Positions 27,184 to 35,353 of a DNA stretch of 64,000 nt are shown here, piece by piece. Positions within the stretch are counted from its first letter, which is position 1, and each line of letters starts with the position of its first letter. Source of the stretch: Gammaproteobacteria bacterium (lineage in GTDB: Bacteria > Pseudomonadota > Gammaproteobacteria > Pseudomonadales > Azotimanducaceae). The translations under genes were made by a program, and so were the position numbers. Below the pieces are notes generated by a model, which was not told the origin of the DNA, made no database searches, and worked only from the letters and a program-made list of their open reading frames with translations. Location of the stretch: the NCBI GenBank assembly GCA_028821515.1, contig JAPPGA010000058.1, positions 84,354 to 148,353 of the forward strand. Direction: 5' to 3'.

Positions 27184-27279
27184 TTTCCCGGATCCGCCTG
27201 CCGCTGATCGAAGCGACCGAACGCTTCAGCCGCAGCGGGGGTGGAGTGACCGGCGTGTCCATGCAGTAAGGAGAGAACA

Positions 27280-28404
27280 ATGTCTGAGCCATTCAAGATC
27301 GGTCTGATCGGAACGGGCGGAATATCACGGGCACACCTGCCGGTATACGAACAGTTTCCGGACAAGGTGAAGCTGACCGCTGTCTGCGACATCGTCGAAG
27401 AGGCGGCGCGGGAGCGCGCCAAAGAAGCCAACGTCGATGACATCTACCTCGACTACGAGCAGATGCTGCGGGAAGCGGACATCGATGGCGTGGACATTTG
27501 CACCAGCCACCACACCCATGCGCCGATCGTGATCGCCGCGGCCGAGGCCGGCAAACATGCCTTGGTCGAAAAGCCGATGGGCAACAACATGCAGGAATGC
27601 CGCGACATGATCGCCGCCACCGACAAGGCGGGCGTGACCCTCATGATCGCCCACATGCTGCGCTTTTCGCCATCCACAGAGGCAGTGCGGCAGCTCTTGA
27701 AGGCCGGGGAACTCGGTACGATCCGGGCGGCGCGAATCGACATCCTGATGAACGCCATCGGGAGACTGCGCGACGGGCACTGGATGCTCGATGGCAATGC
27801 CGGCGGTGGCATCGGTATGACCAACACCATTCACGAAGTGGACCTGGTGAGGCACCTCGTCGGGGATGTGAAGCGAGTCAATGGTGTCACGAGGACAGTC
27901 TCATCCCGACTCGTAAACGGCGCCGAGGACATTCTCTGCGCCACGCTCGAATTCGAAAACGGCGCCGTGGGAACGGTGCTCTGTCTCTGGTGCGCGGTGC
28001 GGGGGCCGGTGAGTCAACAGTACACGCTCCTTGGGGACAAGGGCGCCCTGCATTCGCTGCCGGTATTCCCGATCTATCGCGGCGACCATTTCGGCCCCGT
28101 CGTAGTCTCGTCGCCAGAGCGTGACGAACCGGGAACCGAACCGGTGCTGCATCGCCGCGACCCGGTAAGGGAGCTGAAGGGGATGGAAGACATCATGGGC
28201 TACTATCACCAGCTTGCGCCCGGCAACTGGGGGCTGCCCAGTGGCGACTGCTTCACCAACGAGATTCTCCACTTCGCCGAGTGCTGTCAGGAGGGCAAGG
28301 AACCGATCAGCAGCGCCAAGGACATCCTCGGTTCGATGAAGGTCCTGTTTGGCATCTACGAGTCGGCACGGACCGGCAAGGCGGTGGACCTGGCGGATCT
28401 CTGA
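27280..28404 (+). CDS. Gfo/Idh/MocA-family oxidoreductase
   Basis: NAD(P)-dependent dehydrogenase-like protein, 374 aa, ribosome site AAGGAGAG. Seen: Rossmann domain with IGLIGTGGISRAHLPVY and the VEKPMG motif (catalytic-type Lys of the family), then an alpha/beta substrate domain with GGIGMTNTIHEVDLVRHLVGDV. Typically acts on sugars, inositols or related hydroxy compounds; the exact substrate is unknown. No partner genes sit beside it. Its 3' end is followed by repeat R1. Confidence 0.92.
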   Translation: MSEPFKIGLIGTGGISRAHLPVYEQFPDKVKLTAVCDIVEEAARERAKEANVDDIYLDYEQMLREADIDGVDICTSHHTHAPIVIAAAEAGKHALVEKPMGNNMQECRDMIAATDKAGVTLMIAHMLRFSPSTEAVRQLLKAGELGTIRAARIDILMNAIGRLRDGHWMLDGNAGGGIGMTNTIHEVDLVRHLVGDVKRVNGVTRTVSSRLVNGAEDILCATLEFENGAVGTVLCLWCAVRGPVSQQYTLLGDKGALHSLPVFPIYRGDHFGPVVVSSPERDEPGTEPVLHRRDPVRELKGMEDIMGYYHQLAPGNWGLPSGDCFTNEILHFAECCQEGKEPISSAKDILGSMKVLFGIYESARTGKAVDLADL

Positions 28405-28414
28405 TCGGGGATTC

Positions 28415-28575
28415 GCGCCATGGAATCCGTCACGGCTTCGCCTGTGCCGTGTTTCACCCCCGCCCAAGCGCTCTTTTTCGCCCATCCCGCCCATCCCGGT
28501 CTCACCCATCCCACCCGTCCCGGACGCTGCGCCTTGATCGGCACTAACGTGCCGTTCTACGGCGCACCCTCCTAG
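28415..28575 (+). repeat. Repeat R1, copy 1 (hairpin-forming intergenic repeat)
   Basis: About 160 bases starting 11 bases after a stop codon and matching 35215-35329 in the same orientation: GCGCCATGGAATCCG, TTTCACCCCCGCCCAAGC, then a double hairpin. The inner stem CGGCAC/GTGCCG closes a TAAC loop and the outer stem TGCGCC/GGCGCA encloses it. This copy has an extra 45-base stretch of CCCATCCCG-like tandem units between the two blocks. The rest of the 28405-28833 gap holds the promoter of the TonB receptor and no gene. Confidence 0.7.
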
Positions 28576-28676
28576 CCCTTCGGATCGGCGAAACGCCAGA
28601 ATCTGTCCCCGGGCTCTATCCGCGCCGTTAAATCGGGCGCTCGCGAGAGCGACGAAGGCCTCTTTTACGGTATTTG

Positions 28677-28706
28677 TTGACAGCTTCAGGCGGGGGGGGG
28701 TACAAA
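28677..28706 (+). promoter_or_regulatory. Promoter with G9 tract between -35 and -10
   Basis: A perfect -35 TTGACA (28677-28682) is followed by an 18-base spacer whose second half is nine consecutive G (28692-28700), then TACAAA (28701-28706). Change in the length of the G run would alter the spacer around the 17-base optimum and so switch expression strength, as known for some outer-membrane protein promoters in Neisseria. The receptor start lies about 128 bases downstream with its own GGAGGGGAA ribosome site. Confidence 0.6.
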
Positions 28707-28833
28707 GGTTCGGTTACGTGAGAGGACACCGTCGGCGCGGCATCGCCGGTCGGCGCGTGGTGTAACAACCCCGTCCCCTGGGCGATGCAACGTCGCCGGT
28801 TGGCCTTTGCGGCCAAACTGGAGGGGAAACCTG

Positions 28834-31476
28834 ATGACTATCTATTCCACGAGCCGGTTACGGCTCGCCATTGCGGCATTGGCCGCAATCGGCACGATTT
28901 TCGGCTTGCCTGCCGCGGCACAGTCCGATGAAGACGAAGCAGCCGAAGACGGCTCACTGGTCGAGGAGATCGTGGTTACCGCCACGTACCGCGACACCAA
29001 CCTGATGGACACGCCGGTCACCATCTCGGCGTTAACGGACATCGACCTCGAGCAACGGGGCGTCGAGGACATCACAAGCCTGTTTCTGGCGATCCCCGGA
29101 TTGAACTACGGCAACGCCACGAACACCTGGCACAGGGTCGTTGCGCGCGGGATCGCCCAGTTCCGGGCGCCGACTTCGCCGGTATCGATTTATGTGGACA
29201 ACGTACCCGTCACGGGCACGAGCACCCGGCAGCCTCGGCTTCCGAATTTCGACCTGGAGCGCATCGAGGTGCTCAAGGGGCCGCAGGGCACGCTTTACGG
29301 CGAAGGCAGCATGGCGGGGGCGATCCGCTACATCACCAAGAAACCGAATCCGGCGGGCTTCGACTGGTCGATCGCGACGAGGATTTCGGATCCGTCGCAT
29401 TCCAGTGACATGGGGTTGCGCATCGACTCCATGGTCAATATCCCGCTCGGGGAGCGGCTGGCGGCGCGCATAACCCCTTATGCGCGGAATAAGGCCGGTA
29501 TCCTCGACAAGGTGGGGCCCGAAATCCTTGAGGATGTCGATGGGATCGACGAGAGGGGAGTACGGGCCCAACTCGCCTTCTATCCCACCGACACGCTCAT
29601 GCTCAACGCGACGTACTACTATGTCGAAAGCGATATCGGCGGCCCCGGGATCGCCTTTCACTGCTTCTCGGAGGAACGGCCCGCAGGCGGCAATTTCCCT
29701 CGCGGCGAACGACTCCCTCAAGTACCGCAATATCCCATCATAGGGGGTTGCGAAACCGGGGAGAACGGCACGTTCGACGGGGAGACCCAGAGATTCAAAG
29801 ACGGCCCGTCCCACGTCTACGTGACGCACATGGGCTCGCCGCAACTAAAAGACGGTGGAATTTCCGAGACGTCGATCATCAACCTCAGCGCCGAGTGGGA
29901 GCTGCCGTGGGCAGACCTGATGGCGGCCTCGGGGTTTTACGAGCACGACATCACCTTTGCGGAGGAGCAGAGCGTTGGTGGCGCCTTCGGGACCATCGCC
30001 GGAGGGCTTTGGGACATACGAACCGATGCTGCATGTGAGCGAGTAGGTTGCGGGACCGGTGGATTCTGGGGCCGTAGCAGTGTCCGGGCCAACTCGAGTC
30101 TTAATGAACGCTGGGCCACCGAGGCGCGCCTAGTCTCCAACACGGACAGCCGGTTGGAGTGGAGCGTCGGTGTCTACATCCAGCGCATCGACCTCGATGC
30201 CGATCCAAGGCTTTGGGAGCCTTGCGGATCAATGGGCGAGGCAAGTGGAACCGGCTACGCGAACACTGCCACTGGTGTCACTGCGTATACCGAGAGTGGG
30301 GATCCCGTGGTCTGCACCGGGGGCTTCACGTTCAACCCCGACGTGATGACGCTCGAGCAGATGCGGCAGGTCCACAATCTCTTGCAAGGTGTAGGGCGCA
30401 GGGGTGGCGCCAGCTATACAGACCGGGATTCGGAGGCCATCTTCGGCGAGGTGGGCTATCGCATCAACGATCAGTTCCATATCCTGGCCGGCGTGCGGTA
30501 CGCCGAGAGTACGGTGGAGCTGTTGAGAGGCCCGGGAGGCAGGTGGGTGCCGCAGAGCGAGGCGAACCCGCGCGCCGAGCCGGCGACGCAAGAGAAAGCG
30601 GCGCCGAAGGTCACCCTTAGCTGGCGGCCCAACAACGCTACGATGGTCTACCTCACGTATGCGCAGGCGTTCCGCGCTGGAGGAATAAACACAGCGCTCG
30701 TGTCCCGACTGGAGGACTATGAGGATGCCGTCGCGCGGGGCGTCGCTGGCGCCGCGCCGTTAGCAGAAGCCGCCAGCCAACTGCTGAACTTCGAAGGCGA
30801 CGACATAGAGTCCTGGGAGCTGGGGGTCAAGGCGACGGTCCTGGATGGACGCCTCGACCTCATCGCGAGCGCGTATGACACGGCGATCAACAATGCCGTG
30901 GTCCGCACCGGCACCAATTTCCCGGCTCTGCCGGATCCCGATAACCCGTTGCTTACCACACCCTATAACCCGGACGTCAATGCCAACATCGGCAAAGCTG
31001 CATCCCGAGGCTTTGAATTTGAGCTGCGGGGCAAACTGACCGACTCGTTGCGCTTGCACGCGGGCGGCGCATATGTCCCCGATGCGGAAACCCAGACGCA
31101 GCAGTCGGGCGGTGAGATCGCGGGTGCGGGGGTCCGCGTGAACATCGACGCGGGCAACCGCATCAGCTATACGCCGGTACACGCCTATTTCGCCTCGTTG
31201 ATGTATGGCTTCGAGCTCGCTGGCTTCGACGCTACGCTGCGTGGCGATTTCTACTACCGGGGCAAGGAGTTGTTCAGGAGCGAAAACAACGAGCGGCCGA
31301 CGCCAACCAACCGGTTCCTGAATCTGAAGCTGTTGCTGGCCCGCGACAACTACGAGGTTGGCGTCTTTGCGCAGAATGTCACCGATGCGATCGCCCCCTT
31401 TACGCTCGGTAGCAGCGGCTATAATGGATTCAACCCACCGCGGACACTCGGGTTGCAGTTCAGCTATAACCGATAG
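28834..31476 (+). CDS. TonB-dependent outer-membrane receptor
   Basis: 880 aa from the ATG at 28834, chosen for the GGAGGGGAA just upstream. Signal peptide ending AAAQS, acidic linker, TonB box EEIVVTATYR, plug domain with ITSLFLAIPGLNYG, VSIYVDNVPV, IEVLKGPQGTLYGEGSMAGAIRYITKKP (given in pieces), and a large barrel with long extracellular loops rich in Cys (for example around residues 285-315 and 400-420). The barrel ends FSYNR, so the last residue is Arg rather than the usual aromatic. Preceded by a possible phase-variable promoter and followed by a strong terminator. Substrate unknown. Confidence 0.94.
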   Translation: MTIYSTSRLRLAIAALAAIGTIFGLPAAAQSDEDEAAEDGSLVEEIVVTATYRDTNLMDTPVTISALTDIDLEQRGVEDITSLFLAIPGLNYGNATNTWHRVVARGIAQFRAPTSPVSIYVDNVPVTGTSTRQPRLPNFDLERIEVLKGPQGTLYGEGSMAGAIRYITKKPNPAGFDWSIATRISDPSHSSDMGLRIDSMVNIPLGERLAARITPYARNKAGILDKVGPEILEDVDGIDERGVRAQLAFYPTDTLMLNATYYYVESDIGGPGIAFHCFSEERPAGGNFPRGERLPQVPQYPIIGGCETGENGTFDGETQRFKDGPSHVYVTHMGSPQLKDGGISETSIINLSAEWELPWADLMAASGFYEHDITFAEEQSVGGAFGTIAGGLWDIRTDAACERVGCGTGGFWGRSSVRANSSLNERWATEARLVSNTDSRLEWSVGVYIQRIDLDADPRLWEPCGSMGEASGTGYANTATGVTAYTESGDPVVCTGGFTFNPDVMTLEQMRQVHNLLQGVGRRGGASYTDRDSEAIFGEVGYRINDQFHILAGVRYAESTVELLRGPGGRWVPQSEANPRAEPATQEKAAPKVTLSWRPNNATMVYLTYAQAFRAGGINTALVSRLEDYEDAVARGVAGAAPLAEAASQLLNFEGDDIESWELGVKATVLDGRLDLIASAYDTAINNAVVRTGTNFPALPDPDNPLLTTPYNPDVNANIGKAASRGFEFELRGKLTDSLRLHAGGAYVPDAETQTQQSGGEIAGAGVRVNIDAGNRISYTPVHAYFASLMYGFELAGFDATLRGDFYYRGKELFRSENNERPTPTNRFLNLKLLLARDNYEVGVFAQNVTDAIAPFTLGSSGYNGFNPPRTLGLQFSYNR

Positions 31477-31510
31477 CCCTTAAGCCGCTTGCTGAGTTGA
31501 ACCTTGGCGC

Positions 31511-31543
31511 AGCCCGTACCGAAAGGTGCGGGCTGTTTTTTTT
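31511..31543 (+). terminator. Intrinsic terminator after TonB receptor
   Basis: AGCCCGTACC and GGTGCGGGCT form a ten-base stem (one mismatch) around a GAAA tetraloop and are followed by a run of eight T. It sits 35 bases after the receptor stop, so the parvulin-HupE-DUF3604 genes need their own promoter or readthrough. Its presence also argues against any coding start before it. Confidence 0.92.
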
Positions 31544-31560
31544 GGTGCGCCCTTGAGCCC

Positions 31561-32361
31561 GTGAAGTATCTCAAAGACCCGTTGGTCGCATTCCTTTTGA
31601 TCGGCGCTGCGATCTTTGGCGTGGATGCGTGGCGTTCCAGCGGACCGGATGTCGTGCGCGTCGGATCGCTGGATATCGAACGGCTGCAGGATCAATGGCA
31701 AATGCAAATGGGCCGCCAGCCGACTGAGACAGAGCTCGACGGCTTGATCAACGCGCATGTTCGCGAAGAGATATTCGTGCGGGAGGCGCGCAAGATTGGT
31801 CTCGACGATAACGACGTCATCATCCGGCGCCGTCTCGCCCAGAAGCTGACGTTCTTGACCGAGGATGTCGCGCTACTTGAGCCGCCGACCGACGCGGAGC
31901 GTATCGAGTTTTTCCAGGCGAACGCCGGGCGCTACCGAATACCGGCGCGATATTCCTTCTCACACGTTTACTTCAGTCCCGATGCACGTGCGATGCCGCG
32001 CGAGGATGCGATCGCGGCGGCACACGATGTCGACGAGACCAACTGGCGCACACTCGGCGATTCTTTCATGTTGCGCGACACCTTCACTGACGTCTCTGAG
32101 GCCGACGTTCGCAAGGACTTCGGCGCCAGGTTCGCCGGATCACTGGCCAAGCTCGCCGGAGACGGTTGGCAAGGCCCGGTCGAGTCCGCCTACGGCTACC
32201 ACCTGGTGCGCGTCGACCAACGGACTCCGGCACGCGCACCTGGTTACGAAGAGGTGAAAGAGAAGGTCGCAGGCGACCTCGACGCGAAACGCCGTGAAGA
32301 CGCAAACGCACGCTACTACGAGTCGTTGCGTTCGCGATACGAGATCGAGGTCGAACGTTGA
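31561..32361 (+). CDS. Membrane-anchored parvulin-type peptidyl-prolyl isomerase
   Basis: 266 aa from the GTG at 31561; the open frame extends upstream through the terminator, which rules out the longer form. Seen: one N-terminal membrane helix (DPLVAFLLIGAAIFGV), a helical chaperone-like segment with EREIFV-type charged residues, and a parvulin-like C-terminal region with YSFSHVYFSP and GWQGPVESAYGYHLVRVD. Probably a periplasmic folding factor similar in layout to PpiD/SurA. Its stop overlaps the TTG start of the next gene (TTGA). Placement next to a TonB receptor suggests it serves secreted or outer-membrane clients of this locus. Confidence 0.85.
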   Translation: MKYLKDPLVAFLLIGAAIFGVDAWRSSGPDVVRVGSLDIERLQDQWQMQMGRQPTETELDGLINAHVREEIFVREARKIGLDDNDVIIRRRLAQKLTFLTEDVALLEPPTDAERIEFFQANAGRYRIPARYSFSHVYFSPDARAMPREDAIAAAHDVDETNWRTLGDSFMLRDTFTDVSEADVRKDFGARFAGSLAKLAGDGWQGPVESAYGYHLVRVDQRTPARAPGYEEVKEKVAGDLDAKRREDANARYYESLRSRYEIEVER

Positions 32362-33332
32362 GGTTTCGGTGGCTGCTCGCTGCTGCCGTCGTTTGCGCCG
32401 CTTCGGCAACCGGCCACGAGGTCCGGCCGGCCTACCTCGGGATCACGGAAACGAGCCCCAACGTCTTCGAGGTGTTGTGGAAGCAGCCTTTGCTCGGCGA
32501 CCTTCGCCTGCCGCTCGAGCCCGTGCTGCCCGAGCACTGCATACTCGCGGTCCGCAGCGTCGACGATGTTCGCAATGCGGCGTTGATTCAACGCTGGACG
32601 GCCAATTGCAGACTAGGAGGTCTTTCTGGATCCGTGATCGGCATCGAGGGGCTGTCGGGCACGCTCACCGATGTGCTGGTAAACGTTGCGCTGCTCGACG
32701 GGACGTCCATTTCGGCTTTGCTTCGACCGGAAACGCCCTACCTGACGGTTGACTCGAAGGGGCGCACGAATCTGCTCGGTTACCTGACGCTCGGAGTCGA
32801 ACACTTGCTGTTCGGCTTCGACCACATTCTGTTTGTGATCGGGTTGATGTTTTTCATCTTGAAGCCGGGCCCGCTCATCAAAGCGATTACCGCGTTCACG
32901 ATCGCACACAGCATTACGCTCGGCGTGGCGGCTCTCGAGATCGTGCGGCTATCACAAGCGCCCGTGGAGGCTGTGATCGCATTGTCGATCCTGTTTCTGG
33001 CCGTCGAACGTCTACGTGGTGCCGAGGAAACCATCACCGCCCGCCATACCTGGATCGTGGCATTCGTTTTTGGACTCCTGCACGGTTTCGGCTTTGCCGG
33101 CGCGCTTGCCGACATTGGCCTGCCGAAGGCGAATGCGCTTTGGGCGTTGTTCCTCTTCAACCTGGGCGTCGAGATCGGCCTGCTAATGATCGTCGCCGCC
33201 GCGCTCACGGTGGTTGCTTGCGTACGCCATGCGAGGCTCTCCGTACCGCGATGGCTCATCAACGCACCGCTTTACGGCATCGGCAGTATCGCGTCCTATT
33301 GGTTCGTGTCGCGCACGGTGCTGATTTTTTGA
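32358..33332 (+). CDS. HupE/UreJ-family membrane protein
   Basis: 324 aa from a TTG overlapping the previous stop. Signal peptide, a periplasmic domain of about 110 residues (starting GHEVRPAYLGITE), then five or six membrane helices with the family motifs LGVEHLLFGFDHILFVIGL and FTIAHSITL, and GLLHGFGFAGAL. HupE/UreJ members have been linked to nickel or cobalt uptake, but this long two-part version is common next to TonB receptors and DUF3604 proteins and its role is unknown. Metal or proton-linked transport is a guess. Confidence 0.85.
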   Translation: MRFRWLLAAAVVCAASATGHEVRPAYLGITETSPNVFEVLWKQPLLGDLRLPLEPVLPEHCILAVRSVDDVRNAALIQRWTANCRLGGLSGSVIGIEGLSGTLTDVLVNVALLDGTSISALLRPETPYLTVDSKGRTNLLGYLTLGVEHLLFGFDHILFVIGLMFFILKPGPLIKAITAFTIAHSITLGVAALEIVRLSQAPVEAVIALSILFLAVERLRGAEETITARHTWIVAFVFGLLHGFGFAGALADIGLPKANALWALFLFNLGVEIGLLMIVAAALTVVACVRHARLSVPRWLINAPLYGIGSIASYWFVSRTVLIF

Positions 33333-33469
33333 CGATGTTCAAGGCAACGCCCCGATCACACAGGCACCGTCGCTTGCGACACCCGTTGTTATCATTCGGC
33401 AACGACGTTGGAAGATGCGTGTGGATCATGGGACAGCTTGACTTGGACAGCGGACGGACAGTGCGGCTC

Positions 33470-35215
33470 ATGATGACTCGCGCGCTCGGTGCATTGGCGG
33501 TCGCGGCTTCGTCTTTCGCGATCCAGGCAGGTGCGGAACCGCCGGTCCGGAACGCCTACTTCGGAGACCTGCACGTGCACACGAAGTACTCGGCCGACGC
33601 CTACAGGTTCGGCGCACGCACGGGGCCGGACGCGGCTTACGCGTATGCGAAGGGCGCCCCACTGCGGCATCCGGCCGGGCAGACCATCCGCATGCGCGGT
33701 GCGCCGCTGGATTTCATGGCCGTCACCGACCACGCCGAGTATATGGGTAACGTCGCGGCAATTGACGACCCGGGCAACCCAATGTCCGATTCGGAGCTCG
33801 CCGACGCTTACAGTGTCTTCAATCGTGCCATCAACGCCGGCGAGTTCGATCGTGGACTTTGGCAGGAGTCGATGCGCCGAGACGCGTGGCAACGCACCAT
33901 CGAGGCGGCCGAACGCCACTATGCGCCGGGTCGATTCACCACTTTCGTGGGCTACGAGTACACCTCGGCGCCGGACGGCATGCTGCACCGCAACGTCATC
34001 TTCAAGGGCGCGCGCGTGCCCGAGCTGCCCTTCGGCGCCTACGATTCTCTCAATCCGGAAGACCTGTGGGCCTGGCTGGAACGGTTGCGGGCGCAAGGCA
34101 TCGAGGCGCTGGCGATTCCCCACAATCCCAATTCGAGCCGGGGGAACTTTTTCCAGACCACGACATTCGCCGGAGAGCCGATGGACGCGGCTTATGCGGA
34201 AATCCGCATGCGCAACGAGCCGATCGTGGAGATGACTCAGATCAAGGGAACGTCAGAGACGCATCCGCTGCTGTCGCCGAACGACGAGTGGGCCAACTTC
34301 GAGGTGCGCGACAGGAGCATTGACGAGATCAAGGGCTCGTACGTGCGCGATGCGTTGCTCACGGGATTTGAGCTGCAACACAGCCAGGGATTCAACCCGT
34401 ACCGGTTCGGATTCATCGGCTCCAGCGATACCCACAACACGGGCGGGTCATATGAGGAACCCACGTATCACGGCAAGATTGGCATTCTCGATGGGCTTCC
34501 CAAGTGGCGTTTTGCGATTCCCAACGAGGACAATCCCGAGCTGAACCGGCTGCCTGGTATCACCACTACCGGATTCGACTGGAGCGCGTCGGGGCTGGCG
34601 GCCGTGTGGGCCGAGGCCAACACGCGCGAAGCGATCTATGCGGCGCTGCGGCGCAAGGAGACCTTCGCCACCAGCGGTACGCGGCTCCGCGTGAAATTCT
34701 TCGCCGGCTACGATCTCGACGCCAGTCGGCTGTACGCCACAGGGGTTCCGATGGGCGGCGATCTCGAGGCGCGGCCAAGCGGTGCGCCGCGCTTTTTCGC
34801 CTGGGCGTTGCGGGATCCCTCGAGCGCGTGGCTTCAGCGGCTGCAGATCGTCAAGGGCTGGCTCGACGATGGCGTCCGGCAGGAGCGGGTCTATGACGTC
34901 GCGTGCTCCGATGGCCTCGAACCGAGCCCTGACAGCCACCGCTGTCCGGACAACGGGGCCAGCGTGGACCTCGCGACCTGCGACTTCGACTTCGACAAGG
35001 GAGACGTCGAATTGAAGGCGATGTGGGAGGATCCGGACTTCGACCCCGACGAGCGTGCCTTCTACTACGTGCGTGCGCTCGAGAACCCGACCTGCCGGTG
35101 GTCGACGTGGGACGCGAATCGACTGGGCCTCCCGCTGCGCCCGGAGAAGGAGCCCACGCTGCAGGAGCGCGCCTGGACGTCGCCCATATGGGTCTTACCC
35201 CAGGCGGGGATGTAG
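33470..35215 (+). CDS. DUF3604 family secreted protein (PHP-like metal site)
   Basis: 581 aa from the ATG at 33470 (33473 or 33428 are alternatives), giving a signal peptide MTRALGALAVAASSFAIQAGA. Seen: NAYFGDLHVHTKYSADAY (HxH), FMAVTDHAEYMGN, IPHNPNSSRG and GFIGSSDTHN, which are metal-binding motifs like those of PHP-type phosphoesterases, plus several C-terminal cysteines and WLDDGVRQERVYDVACSD. Probably a periplasmic or surface metal hydrolase of unknown substrate. It lies 137 bases after the HupE-like gene on the same strand, and repeat R1 copy 2 begins on the last base of its stop codon. Confidence 0.87.
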   Translation: MMTRALGALAVAASSFAIQAGAEPPVRNAYFGDLHVHTKYSADAYRFGARTGPDAAYAYAKGAPLRHPAGQTIRMRGAPLDFMAVTDHAEYMGNVAAIDDPGNPMSDSELADAYSVFNRAINAGEFDRGLWQESMRRDAWQRTIEAAERHYAPGRFTTFVGYEYTSAPDGMLHRNVIFKGARVPELPFGAYDSLNPEDLWAWLERLRAQGIEALAIPHNPNSSRGNFFQTTTFAGEPMDAAYAEIRMRNEPIVEMTQIKGTSETHPLLSPNDEWANFEVRDRSIDEIKGSYVRDALLTGFELQHSQGFNPYRFGFIGSSDTHNTGGSYEEPTYHGKIGILDGLPKWRFAIPNEDNPELNRLPGITTTGFDWSASGLAAVWAEANTREAIYAALRRKETFATSGTRLRVKFFAGYDLDASRLYATGVPMGGDLEARPSGAPRFFAWALRDPSSAWLQRLQIVKGWLDDGVRQERVYDVACSDGLEPSPDSHRCPDNGASVDLATCDFDFDKGDVELKAMWEDPDFDPDERAFYYVRALENPTCRWSTWDANRLGLPLRPEKEPTLQERAWTSPIWVLPQAGM

Positions 35216-35329
35216 CGCCATGAAATCCGCCAGCCCTGCGGGCGTGCCGTCTTTCACCCCCGCCCAAGCCCACTTACCAACCTGCGCCTTGACCGGCACT
35301 ACGTGCCGTTCTACAGCGCAGGGTGCTAG
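35215..35329 (+). repeat. Repeat R1, copy 2
   Basis: About 115 bases, direct copy of 28415-28575 without the tandem insert. Blocks GCGCCATGAAATCCG and TTTCACCCCCGCCCAAGC are followed by the hairpin: inner CGGCAC/GTGCCG with loop TAC and outer CCTGCGC/GCGCAGG. The outer stem differs from copy 1 but still pairs perfectly, so pairing rather than sequence is conserved. It overlaps the stop codon of the DUF3604 gene by one base. Confidence 0.7.
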
Positions 35330-35353
35330 AGGAAATCGGCGTCGGATAGGCAG

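Noticed and set aside
31504..31560. Upstream start for the parvulin gene
   Set aside because: It would translate through a clear intrinsic terminator with eight T; GTG 31561 begins just before the membrane helix.
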